From NCBI RefSeq assembly GCF_052118625.1, contig NZ_JBQKGW010000005.1, positions 62,001-126,000 on the forward strand: a stretch of DNA of 64,000 nt, given 5' to 3'. Shown piece after piece: positions 26,799-35,321 of the stretch (within the stretch, counting starts at the first letter, position 1; each line of letters opens with the position of its first letter). The notes below the pieces were generated by a model, which saw only the letters and a list, made by a program, of their open reading frames with translations, searched no databases and was not told the DNA's origin. Origin of the DNA: Porcincola sp945869225. Its GTDB lineage: Bacteria > Bacillota > Clostridia > Lachnospirales > Lachnospiraceae. The position numbers were made by a program, and so were the translations under genes.

Positions 26799-26836
26799 AA
26801 AAGGGGAAGCAGCCGCGGCAGCTGCTTCCCCTTTTT
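26799..26836. terminator. bidirectional terminator
   Basis: AAAAGGGGAAGCAGC (26799-26813) pairs with GCTGCTTCCCCTTTT (26821-26835), with U-rich flanks on both strands. It ends the lrp-like gene on the plus strand and the P-type ATPase on the minus strand. Confidence 0.93.
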
Positions 26837-26862
26837 CTATTGCCTTCTTTTTCTATAGCCTT

Positions 26863-29274
26863 CTATTGTCGTTTCGTTTCCGTATGCGTCTCGATCCAGG
26901 AGAACAGCTGCGTCAGCCAGCGCATGACGGTCACCTGTGCCAGTGCAAAGACCAGGCACAGCGCCCAGGCCTTCAGGGAAAGGCTCTTCATCTCAAACAG
27001 ACCTGAGAAATAGTCCGATGCGACCAGAAAACCGAGCACACATCCAACGATCACGGCAATCCGCCATCTGTTCAGCGGCTGCGCGGTTCTGAGCAGGATC
27101 AGGAAACCGACGAGTGCCATCAGATAGGTGCTCGCGGTCGATACATCTGCCTGCGAGATGTGGAAAAGCTGTGCAAACAGCACCATCGTTGCAATCGAGA
27201 AAAATGAAGTCAGTGCAGGCGGCATCGCGCCGAAGAGGGTTGTCCGGATAAAGCTGCCATGCTGCTTTTTTTCGTTCGGCTCAAGGGCGAGCAGAAAGGC
27301 AGGCAGGCCGATGTTGAAGGTCGATATCAGGGAAACCTGCGTCGGTCTGAGCGGATACATGAACGTCCCGATGATGGAAAATACCGCCAGAAGAAGCGAG
27401 AAGATGTTCTTGTAGAGGAACAGCATCGCGGACCTGGTGATGTTGTTGATGTCCCTCCGTCCCTCCAGGACAATGTCATGCATGTGCGAGAAATCGGAAT
27501 CCAGCAGGACGACCTGTGCCGCCTGTCTGGCCGCATCGCTCCCGCTCCCCATCGCGACGGAGCAGTCTGCTGCCTTCATCGCGATGATATCGTTGACGCC
27601 GTCTCCGGTCATCGCCACCCTTTGACCCTTTGAGCGGAACGCATCGACAAGCGCCTTCTTCTGCTCCGGCTTCACACGTCCGAATACAGCGTACCGGTCC
27701 ACGGCGTCTCTGATCTTCTGATCGGTGTCAAGGCTGGCCGCATCCACATACTGGTCTGCGTCCGGAATTCCCGCCTTGCCTGCCACCTTCGACACTGTGA
27801 GCGGATTGTCCCCTGATATGACAACGACGCGGACGCCTTCCTCCGTGAATCGCTGAAATGTCTCCTGCGCATGGTCCCGGATCTCATTTTCCAGCGCAAT
27901 GAACAGAAGCGGCCGTGCCTTCTGGCCGCTCCCCTCGGAAAGAGCCAGCACACGCTTCCCCTCCATCGCCCTCTGGTCGATCAGGGCCTGGTTCTGCGCA
28001 AGTGTCTTCTCCGAGAGCAGATATTCCGGTGCTCCCAGTCTGTAGAGGGTGCCGTCCGGAAGCCGCACCTCCGAATACTTGACCGACGAGTCAAACGGCT
28101 GAACCTTGCTTCCCTCCAGTGTGCCTCTCCTCGGAACGGCCGCACGGATTGCCTCCATCGTGATGTTCGCATCCGGCACCGTCGAGACATAGGACGCCAG
28201 AAGTTCCCTGGCATCCTTTCTCTCTGCCACAGCCTCAGCCTCTCCCTCCGCAGAATGCTCCTTCGCGCCTGCTTCAGATTCAGAGGAAACGGAAGCGTCT
28301 GGCTGCTCTGATCGGACTGCAGGGTCAAAGAATTCCGTCACCTTCATGACATTGCTCGTGATGGTGCCGGTCTTGTCAACGCACAGGACATCCACCCGCG
28401 CGAGGGTCTCGATGCTGTGCATGTCGTGCAGCATGACCTTGCCGAGCGCAAGCCTGGCGGCACTCATCGCCAGCGCCACGGTGACGAGGAGATAGAGTCC
28501 CTCCGGAATCATGCCGGTCACCGCGCTGACCATGGACGGAACGGCGATATGAAACGGATGTCCGTTCACGGCCATTCCCTGATACAGAAGGAGTCCGCCG
28601 ACCGGGATCACCAGGATGCCGGCGATTCGGATGATCATTTCCACATCGTGGATCATCTCGGAGGGCGCTTCCTTCGCCTCCCTTGCCTTTTCTGTCAGCT
28701 TTGCCGCATAGCTGTCCTTACCGACATGCGTCAGCTTTGCCAGAAGCCGGCCGGATGCAACGAAGCTTCCGGACTTCAGCTCGCTTCCCTCGCTCTTCTG
28801 GATCTCATCCGACTCACCGGTCAGCAGCGACTCGTTGACGCCTGCGTATCCGGAAATCACAACCGCATCCGCAGGGATCTGCTGGCCGCTCTCCAGCCGG
28901 ATCACATCCCCCAGGACCAGCTTTCCGGAGGGCACCTTCACATCCTTTCCGTCCCGGATCGCCGTGTATTCAGACACGTCCAGAAGCGCCAGCTTGTCGA
29001 GCACATTCTTCGCATAGAGCTGCTGCACAATGCCAAGCGCTGTATTGGCGATGATGATCGGGAGGAAGGTCAGACTCTTGAAGGACCTTGCCACGACCAG
29101 GAGGATGGCCAGCAGCAGAAAGATTCCGTTAAAGTACGTGAAAACATTCGACATGACGATGCTTTTCACGCTGCCCGTCCCCTCCTGAGGAAGCTCGTTT
29201 CCCTGTCCGGACAAAAGAAGCTGCTCGGCTTCCGCCGAAGTAAGCCCCTGGCCTGTCTTCCGGTTCTCTGTCAT
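26863..29274 (-). CDS. P-type cation-transporting ATPase, CtpE-like
   Basis: Membrane cation pump of 803 residues. The phosphorylated aspartate is D300 in DKTGT; TGES is at 152-155, PEGL at 257-260 and GDGVNDIIAMKAAD follows in the P domain. PEGL in the fourth membrane helix suggests a Ca2+-type or related P2 pump, and the sequence around it is most like CtpE. Six C-terminal hydrophobic segments follow. The N domain has an Ala/Glu/Ser-rich acidic insertion at about 320-355. No cysteine-rich metal-binding domain is present, arguing against heavy metals. The ATG follows GGGGG at nine bases. Ion specificity is not provable from sequence. Confidence 0.9.
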   Translation of the reverse strand: MTENRKTGQGLTSAEAEQLLLSGQGNELPQEGTGSVKSIVMSNVFTYFNGIFLLLAILLVVARSFKSLTFLPIIIANTALGIVQQLYAKNVLDKLALLDVSEYTAIRDGKDVKVPSGKLVLGDVIRLESGQQIPADAVVISGYAGVNESLLTGESDEIQKSEGSELKSGSFVASGRLLAKLTHVGKDSYAAKLTEKAREAKEAPSEMIHDVEMIIRIAGILVIPVGGLLLYQGMAVNGHPFHIAVPSMVSAVTGMIPEGLYLLVTVALAMSAARLALGKVMLHDMHSIETLARVDVLCVDKTGTITSNVMKVTEFFDPAVRSEQPDASVSSESEAGAKEHSAEGEAEAVAERKDARELLASYVSTVPDANITMEAIRAAVPRRGTLEGSKVQPFDSSVKYSEVRLPDGTLYRLGAPEYLLSEKTLAQNQALIDQRAMEGKRVLALSEGSGQKARPLLFIALENEIRDHAQETFQRFTEEGVRVVVISGDNPLTVSKVAGKAGIPDADQYVDAASLDTDQKIRDAVDRYAVFGRVKPEQKKALVDAFRSKGQRVAMTGDGVNDIIAMKAADCSVAMGSGSDAARQAAQVVLLDSDFSHMHDIVLEGRRDINNITRSAMLFLYKNIFSLLLAVFSIIGTFMYPLRPTQVSLISTFNIGLPAFLLALEPNEKKQHGSFIRTTLFGAMPPALTSFFSIATMVLFAQLFHISQADVSTASTYLMALVGFLILLRTAQPLNRWRIAVIVGCVLGFLVASDYFSGLFEMKSLSLKAWALCLVFALAQVTVMRWLTQLFSWIETHTETKRQ

Positions 29275-29287
29275 CCTGACCGTCCCC

Positions 29288-29371
29288 CTGTTTTCTGGCT
29301 GCTGTTTTCTGGCTGCTGCTTTCTGGCTGCTGTTTTCCGGTTACTGTTTTCTGGTTACTGTTTTGTACTGT
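29288..29371. repeat. 14-bp tandem repeat upstream of the ATPase gene
   Basis: Units begin at 29288, 29302, 29316, 29330, 29344 and 29358, with consensus CTGTTTTCTGGCTG and later units drifting to CTGTTTTCTGGTTA; degenerate copies continue to about 29412. It fills most of the gap between the DUF1015 gene stop and the ATPase start, directly 5' of the ATPase on its strand. Confidence 0.88.
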
Positions 29372-29438
29372 TTTGTGGTTGATGTTTGCTGTTTTCTGTC
29401 TGCAGTTTTCTGATATGTGCCTGTCAGCCTGCAGCGGT

Positions 29439-30776
29439 TCACACCCGCAGGCTTCTGCCTTCCAGATAGTAGCGCTTCTCATTCGCATGTCCCATCGAGA
29501 AGGTTTTTCTCGGAAGGGCGCCGTCCGCGGCAACCGCCGGGAACAGGCGGTGTTTATCCATGGAAGGAAGAAGGAAGCCCGCATTCTCCTCCAGGGAAGC
29601 CAGCTCCGACACAGTCTGCTCCCCATGGATGTAGTCGATCCGGACGCCTTTTGTCCTGACAAGCTCATCCAGTGCTGTCTGGAGGGCTCCGACTTCAAGC
29701 CCGGAGACCGGATGATCGATCACCAGCATCCGGCGCGTGCCGCCGAAAATGACCGGAATTCTGTAGCAGTCTGTCCGCGGCGTACACTGAGCGCCCTCAC
29801 GGCCGGCCGCTCCCGCTTCATCAGACTCTTCCGCCAGATAAGCGTCCGGGTTCTGCTTCTTCAGAATTTCGACGGTCTTTCTTACGATCTCCTCACCCGT
29901 CAGCTTTCCTTCGCCGAACAGGACGCGGTGGATCGGCTCAAACACGATGCCGTCATCATGGACATTCTCCAGCTCGCAGAGCGCGTATCTGGCCGGATGA
30001 TTCTCCAGCTCCTGCGGGGTCAGTGTCTGCTTGATCTCCTCCCAGGCCGCCTTGGCTGTCGCAAGGGAGTGATTTCCATCCCCCATTGCCATGAGGAATT
30101 CCTTTCCTTTTCCGAAGCGCTCCGTCGACTTGTCATAGAGCCTAGAGAAAGCCTCCTGCACGCCGCCAAGTTCCTCCTTCGGGAAGAAAGTCCCCGTGAT
30201 ATGGCCTCCATCCAGCATCAGATCTGTTTCGTATGCCACCGTCCCTTTCTTTTTTGCAAGCGGCTCGATCACCGTCTTCTCCGGATCGTCGATCAGGATG
30301 ATGATATGCGGAAGCTCAACCGGTGCCCCCCGCCGGATGCGGAGCCTCGGCGGGATCCGCTCCGTGATCGTGCGCTCGGTCGCGCGGATCAGGGAGGTGG
30401 AGCCTTTCGTATAGTCGTATGCCTCCAGATCGACTGCGATGACCAGCCCAAGTCTCGTCCGCCCGGCAGCCGTCCGCTTCACAAGCATGCAGCCCTCCGG
30501 CAGGGTTCTGAGCACGCCGGTTTCTTCATACTGTTTCATATGGCTCCGGATCTGCCGCGTCAGCTCCTCCTCCTGAGGCTTTCCCAGGTAATATTCCGGC
30601 AGGATCATCCGCAGCGTAGACGGGGAAGTGCCGACGATTCTGTCCGCCTCCTCCCAGTAGGCTGGCTCAGAGGTGTACTGATCGCAGGCGACAACCGCCC
30701 ACTTCTCGTAATCTGTCCCTTCCTTTGGAAGCTGGATCCTCGGGATCCTGAGTCCCATCTCACTGAATGCATGCAT
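29439..30776 (-). CDS. DUF1015 family protein
   Basis: Protein of 445 residues of the DUF1015 family, function unproven. It contains MGDGNHSLATAKAAWE near the middle, a block conserved in the family, and a C-terminal DYIHGEQTVSELA segment. The start at 30776 has GGAGG eight bases upstream; the open frame extends five codons further without a site. It follows serC on the same strand. DUF1015 genes often accompany serA and serC in Clostridia, which suggests a tie to serine metabolism, but this is inference from neighbourhood. Confidence 0.9.
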   Translation of the reverse strand: MHAFSEMGLRIPRIQLPKEGTDYEKWAVVACDQYTSEPAYWEEADRIVGTSPSTLRMILPEYYLGKPQEEELTRQIRSHMKQYEETGVLRTLPEGCMLVKRTAAGRTRLGLVIAVDLEAYDYTKGSTSLIRATERTITERIPPRLRIRRGAPVELPHIIILIDDPEKTVIEPLAKKKGTVAYETDLMLDGGHITGTFFPKEELGGVQEAFSRLYDKSTERFGKGKEFLMAMGDGNHSLATAKAAWEEIKQTLTPQELENHPARYALCELENVHDDGIVFEPIHRVLFGEGKLTGEEIVRKTVEILKKQNPDAYLAEESDEAGAAGREGAQCTPRTDCYRIPVIFGGTRRMLVIDHPVSGLEVGALQTALDELVRTKGVRIDYIHGEQTVSELASLEENAGFLLPSMDKHRLFPAVAADGALPRKTFSMGHANEKRYYLEGRSLRV

Positions 30777-30827
30777 GCTGTCGTCCTCCATCTCATTGTT
30801 TGTGATGTCTCTGGCATGATATCAAGA

Positions 30828-30877
30828 AATCCGTCTCTTCCGGGCCGGCTGACCGGCGCAGCCCGAAAAGACGGATT
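30828..30877 (-). terminator. hairpin after serC
   Basis: AATCCGTCT (30828-30836) pairs with AGACGGATT (30869-30877), with an inner CGGGC/GCCCG pair. On the minus strand it is followed by a short T-rich stretch. It may attenuate transcription between serC and the DUF1015 gene. Confidence 0.55.
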
Positions 30878-30969
30878 CCGATGTCTGCATTGTCTGCATA
30901 CGCTGCGGGGTCTGAGACAGTCTGACTGAATCCTGATGCCGCCTGACCCTGCAGGTATGCCACGGCACA

Positions 30970-32058
30970 TTATGCCTGTTCTCTCGCGAACTTCTTCATA
31001 AAGTCGACAAGCGCCTCGACGCCTTCATACGGCATCGCATTATAAATGGATGCGCGCATGCCTCCGACAAGGCGGTGTCCTTTCAGATTCGTAAAGCCTG
31101 CCTCGACAGATGCAGCGACAAACTTCTTGTCCAGCTCATCGTCGCCGGTTCTGAACGTGACATTCATCATCGAGCGGCTTTCCTTCTGTGCCTGTGCCTT
31201 GTAGAAGCTCTGCGAATCGAGGTAATCGTACAGAAGCGCGGCCTTCTTCTCATTGCGCTTCTTCAGTTCCTCCAGCCCGCCGATGCTCATGATCCATTCA
31301 AGCACCAGCTTGCAGACATAGATGGACCAGGTCGGCGGTGTGTTGAGCATCGAATTCTTCTCCGCCTGCTTGCCGAAATCCCAGATCTTCGGGCAGATCG
31401 GCTGCGGGTTCCCGATCAGATCGTCTCTCACGATCACGACGGCGAAGCCGGCCGGGGCCATATTCTTCTGCACACCTGCATAGATGATGCCGTACTTTGA
31501 GACATCGACCGGTTCCGAGAGAATACAGGATGAAAGATCCGCAACCAGCGGAACACTGCCTGTCTCCGGAAGCGTATGCCATGCGGTTCCGAAGATGGTG
31601 TTGTTCTGGCAGATGTGAACGTAATCCGCCGCCGGGTTGAGCGTCAGCTCGTCCTGAGAAGGAATTCTGGTGAAGTTCTCGCTCTCCGTGGATCCCGCGA
31701 CACGGACATCCTTCATGTACTTCTTCGCTTCCTTGTACGCGTTGTTTGCAAAGTTGCCTGTGATGATATAATCCGCTGCGCCGGTCTTTGAGATGTTCAG
31801 CGGAATCGCTGCAAACATGCCGGTCGCACCGCCCTGGAGAAACAGAATCTTGTAGTTGTCCGGAATCGACATGACCTTGCGCAGGTGGTCAAACGCATCG
31901 TTGATAATCTTGTCATAGACCTTTGAGCGATGACTCATCTCCATGACGGACATCCCCGAGCCTTCGTAGTTCAGAAGGTTCTCCCGTGCGGACAGGAGTA
32001 CCTCGTCCGGAAGGATCGATGGTCCTGCTGAGAAATTGTAAACACGATTCTCGATCAT
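30970..32058 (-). CDS. serC: phosphoserine aminotransferase
   Basis: PLP enzyme of the class V aminotransferase family, second step of serine synthesis, 362 residues. It starts MIENRVYNFSAGPSILPD, characteristic of SerC. YAGVQKNMAPAGFAVVIV holds the PLP lysine, and LKGHRLVGGMRASIYNA is the typical C-terminal block. The start at 32058 has GGAGG six bases upstream, which rules out the longer open frame. It precedes the DUF1015 gene. Confidence 0.96.
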   Translation of the reverse strand: MIENRVYNFSAGPSILPDEVLLSARENLLNYEGSGMSVMEMSHRSKVYDKIINDAFDHLRKVMSIPDNYKILFLQGGATGMFAAIPLNISKTGAADYIITGNFANNAYKEAKKYMKDVRVAGSTESENFTRIPSQDELTLNPAADYVHICQNNTIFGTAWHTLPETGSVPLVADLSSCILSEPVDVSKYGIIYAGVQKNMAPAGFAVVIVRDDLIGNPQPICPKIWDFGKQAEKNSMLNTPPTWSIYVCKLVLEWIMSIGGLEELKKRNEKKAALLYDYLDSQSFYKAQAQKESRSMMNVTFRTGDDELDKKFVAASVEAGFTNLKGHRLVGGMRASIYNAMPYEGVEALVDFMKKFAREQA

Positions 32059-32258
32059 AACATTCCTCCTTTTTACTGAAAACTGAAACAAGTCTACACC
32101 ATCTGTCACAGCCTCTGCAACTGATCGCAGGCCCCCGCTCCCGGGACTGCCTGCGTTGATCCCGCTTTCATCTTCATCGCCGGCATCCGGCAGCAGCAAA
32201 TACAGCCAGATACCGGCTGCTGCCAGGGATGGACGCCTCCCGGCTGCTCTTCGGCCTT

Positions 32259-33734
32259 TTACAGCTCCTTCAAAAGTCCGGTCGCGTCATTGAATTCGTT
32301 GATCAGCTCATCCATCTCTGCTGCCTGTCTGTGCACGGCATCCCAGGTTCCCTCCGGATCATACCACAGAGCATCCAGCTCCTCCTTCGTCTTCCCCTGC
32401 TGCTCGACCCAGGTGTAGTACTTCAGGTTGTGGATGCGCTTCCTGTCGTAGTAGGACAGCTCCAGCATATGATCCGTCTTCTCGTCCAGGATATGGCGGC
32501 AGTGGTCAAGCTTCGCCTCCGTCTCGCTGTACGGCCCGTACATCTGGTTGAGCTCATCGACTCTCGACTGATACATCACCGCAGAGTCGGTCAGGACGGT
32601 ACCCAGCACATCATGCTCTGTCAGCTCATAGTACTTCGCCATCTTGATGCAGCACAGCAGATTCGCGATGCCGGATATGCCGAGCCAGGTCAGCTTCTCA
32701 ACCATCGTATCATCCAGTCCAAGCTCCTCCTTCAGGTACTTCTGTCCCTCCGGCGTGTTGAAGAGTCTCAGCAGCCGCTGGGAGTCCTCATCATCGATGT
32801 CGATGACCATGTCGGTATTGCGGACATTGTGAATCCACGGAACATGCTTGTCACCGATTCCCTCGATGCGGTGACCGCCGAATCCGTTCTCCAGAAGGGT
32901 CGGGCACTGAAGCGCCTCTCCGACCGCAAGCTTCGCCTTCGGGTACAGCTCCTTCAGCCGGTCTCCTGCTGAAAGCGTTCCTGCTGATCCGGAGGTAAAT
33001 GCAGCTCCTGCAAACCGGTCTCCCGGCCGCTTCACGGCTTCAAACACATCCGCAAGCGCATTGCCGGTGACATTGTAATGCCAGACGACATTGCCCATCT
33101 CCTCAAACTGGTTGAAGATCATCATCGACGGATCCTGCTTCAGCTCGTTTGTCTTGTCGAATATCTCCTTGACATTGGACTCGCAGCCCGGGGTCGCGAT
33201 CACCTGTGTCGCGATTCCCTTCAGCCAGTCGAAACGCTCCTTCGACATCTCCGCCGGCAGGATGGCAACCGAATTGCAGGCCAGAAGGCGTGAATTGAAA
33301 GCTCCGCCTCTGCAGTAGTTTCCTGTGGACGGCCAGACAGCATTATGAACGGTGGAATCAAAGTGCCCGGTGACAAGCTCAGGGACAAGGCAGCCGTAAG
33401 AAGCGCCGACCTTGTGGCAGCCGGTCGGGAACCACTTTCCGACCATCGCGACGATCCTGCAGGGAACCCCGGTCAGGCTTGACGGAAATTCGATGTAGTT
33501 CGGGACGCTCTGGAAGAGCCCGCCTTTCTCCTTCGGCTCGTTCTTCCATGTGATACGGAAAAGGTTCAGCGGGTTCACATCCCACAGCCCGACATTCTTC
33601 AGCTTTTCCTGAATCTTTGCCGGAATCTTTCCAGGATCCTTCATCTCTTCGTAGGTCGGGAGAATGACGTTGTTCTTCCGCGCATTCTCGATGTTGTGTT
33701 TCAGGCTTTCCTTGTTGACTGAAAGATCGATCAT
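32259..33734 (-). CDS. fold-type II PLP-dependent enzyme of unassigned function
   Basis: Protein of 491 residues with a tryptophan-synthase-beta/cysteine-synthase type fold. The presumed PLP lysine is in FPTGCHKVGASYG, comparable to TGAHK in TrpB. A glycine-rich loop FTSGSAGTLSAGDRL and later GFGGHRIEGIGDKHVPWI fit the phosphate site and the family core. It is longer than TrpB or cysteine synthase by about 80-100 residues, mostly at the C-terminus. AGGAGG lies nine bases before the ATG at 33734. It is divergent from the second dpaL gene, so the two may work on the same amino acid. OrtB-like, TrpB2-like or an amino-acid lyase/desulfhydrase are all possible; I cannot decide. Confidence 0.8.
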   Translation of the reverse strand: MIDLSVNKESLKHNIENARKNNVILPTYEEMKDPGKIPAKIQEKLKNVGLWDVNPLNLFRITWKNEPKEKGGLFQSVPNYIEFPSSLTGVPCRIVAMVGKWFPTGCHKVGASYGCLVPELVTGHFDSTVHNAVWPSTGNYCRGGAFNSRLLACNSVAILPAEMSKERFDWLKGIATQVIATPGCESNVKEIFDKTNELKQDPSMMIFNQFEEMGNVVWHYNVTGNALADVFEAVKRPGDRFAGAAFTSGSAGTLSAGDRLKELYPKAKLAVGEALQCPTLLENGFGGHRIEGIGDKHVPWIHNVRNTDMVIDIDDEDSQRLLRLFNTPEGQKYLKEELGLDDTMVEKLTWLGISGIANLLCCIKMAKYYELTEHDVLGTVLTDSAVMYQSRVDELNQMYGPYSETEAKLDHCRHILDEKTDHMLELSYYDRKRIHNLKYYTWVEQQGKTKEELDALWYDPEGTWDAVHRQAAEMDELINEFNDATGLLKEL

Positions 33735-33956
33735 AACGGCATACCTCCTGGGTGCGTCTCCATGCTTCCGTCCGGTCCTGCTCAGACGGGCCCTCAACCT
33801 GCCTGCTCAGGTTTCCTTTCAAAGGTTTCAAAGGTTCGGACTAAAATTGTTTTTTCCAGTATAACATGTTTTCATGTATGTTGTGATACACTATGCATAG
33901 AATATTTAAACAAGATTTCAGAGTTTTAACGAACCTATTTTTCGGAGGAGGATGCC

Positions 33957-35156
33957 ATGTTTACACACGTCGATTTGAAATACAAATCCAGACAGGTTCC
34001 GAAGACCTCAGATCCCTATCTTTCGCTCATGTCGAAGGAAGAGGTCACCAAAGCCAGAAATTTTCACAGAACCTTTCCGCAGTATCAGGAGACACCGCTC
34101 CGAAACCTGAAGCAGATGGCCTCTTATCTCGGGCTCGGCACGGTCGCTGTGAAGGATGAGTCGTTCCGCTATGGCCTGAACTCCTTCAAGGCACTCGGCG
34201 GGGCATACGCGATGGGCAGATTTCTTGCAGACGAAGTCGGCAGAGATATATCGGAGCTTTCCTACAGCGTCCTGACGGACGAGCATTTTCTGAAAACGCT
34301 TGCCCCCTGTACGTTCTTTTCCGCAACGGACGGCAATCACGGACGCGGCGTCGCCTGGACGGCTCAGATGCTTCATCAGCGCTGCGTGATTCTGATGCCG
34401 AAGGGAACCGCGAAGTCCCGCTTCGACAACATCCGCGCGCTTGGCGCGGAAGTGACGATCGAAGATCTGAATTATGATGAATGCGTGCGGAAGGCTGCCC
34501 GGCTTGCGGAGGCGACGCCCCACAGTGTCATCGTCCAGGATACCTCCTGGCCCGGATACTTTGATATTCCGTCCTGGATCATGCAGGGCTACGGCGTGAT
34601 GGCGGACGAGGCCTCCGGGCAGCTCGGCACGCGTCCGACCCACGTGTTCGTTCAGGCAGGTGTCGGCTGCATGGCCGGCGCTGTGACCGGCTACTTCTCT
34701 GCGCTCTATCCGGACAACCCGCCGAAGATCATCGTCGTGGAGCCGCACGCAGCGGACTGCATGTACCGGAGCAATGAAAAAGGGGACGGCTCCCGCGTCA
34801 TCGTGGAAGGGGATATGGATTCCTGCATGGCAGGTCTTGCCTGCGGAGAACCCTGTGAAATCGGCTGGGACCTGTTCCGCAATCACGCAACCGGCTTCAT
34901 TTCCGGGGAAGACCGGATGACCCTCCGGGGCATGCGGATGCTGGCCGGCTGTTTCAGGGACGATCCGCATATCACAAGCGGAGAATCCGGCGCCGCCACT
35001 TTCGGCGCCCTCGCGACAATCATGATGGAGGACTGCTACAGCGATATCCGGAAGGAGCTTGAGCTCGGGCCGGACTCCACCGTTCTTTGCTTCTCCACAG
35101 AGGGAGATACAGACCCTGTCCATTACAAACAGGTTGTATGGGAGGGTCTGGACTGA
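33957..35156 (+). CDS. dpaL2: diaminopropionate ammonia-lyase paralogue
   Basis: Second DpaL/YgeX-family enzyme in the window, 399 residues. K78 in YGLNSFKALGGAYAMG, Asp 125 in ATDGNHGRG and Asp 195 in VQDTSWPGY match the catalytic positions of the first copy, so activity on a 2,3-diamino acid or a related beta-substituted amino acid is likely. It is shorter at the N-terminus than the copy at 7247 and differs throughout, so it is an old paralogue rather than a recent duplicate. GGAGGAGG lies five bases before the ATG. It stands outside the purine island and is divergent from the unassigned PLP enzyme. Confidence 0.92.
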   Translation: MFTHVDLKYKSRQVPKTSDPYLSLMSKEEVTKARNFHRTFPQYQETPLRNLKQMASYLGLGTVAVKDESFRYGLNSFKALGGAYAMGRFLADEVGRDISELSYSVLTDEHFLKTLAPCTFFSATDGNHGRGVAWTAQMLHQRCVILMPKGTAKSRFDNIRALGAEVTIEDLNYDECVRKAARLAEATPHSVIVQDTSWPGYFDIPSWIMQGYGVMADEASGQLGTRPTHVFVQAGVGCMAGAVTGYFSALYPDNPPKIIVVEPHAADCMYRSNEKGDGSRVIVEGDMDSCMAGLACGEPCEIGWDLFRNHATGFISGEDRMTLRGMRMLAGCFRDDPHITSGESGAATFGALATIMMEDCYSDIRKELELGPDSTVLCFSTEGDTDPVHYKQVVWEGLD

Positions 35157-35180
35157 CCGCATTAAAGACGCATGAAGCAC

Positions 35181-35226
35181 AAAAAAGCAGAGGCTGCGGA
35201 TTTTTCTCCGAAGTCTCTGCTTTTCC
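35181..35226. terminator. bidirectional terminator between dpaL2 and the antiporter
   Basis: AAAAGCAGAG (35183-35192) pairs with CTCTGCTTTT (35215-35224), with an inner CGGA/TCCG pair. U-rich flanks exist on both strands, so it can end both convergent genes. Confidence 0.85.
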
Positions 35227-35321
35227 TGCATTCTTACAATTCTAATCTGTTTTCTCAAAGACGGATATCCCTCTTTGAGAGCTGCCTTTTCCTGAGGTCT
35301 GAGATCAGAAAGCGGTTCTCC

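Noticed and set aside
33735..33956. Specific divergent promoters for the PLP enzyme and dpaL2
   Set aside because: The region is AT-rich with several -10-like elements such as TATACT on the minus strand, but no -35 at a proper distance could be chosen with confidence.
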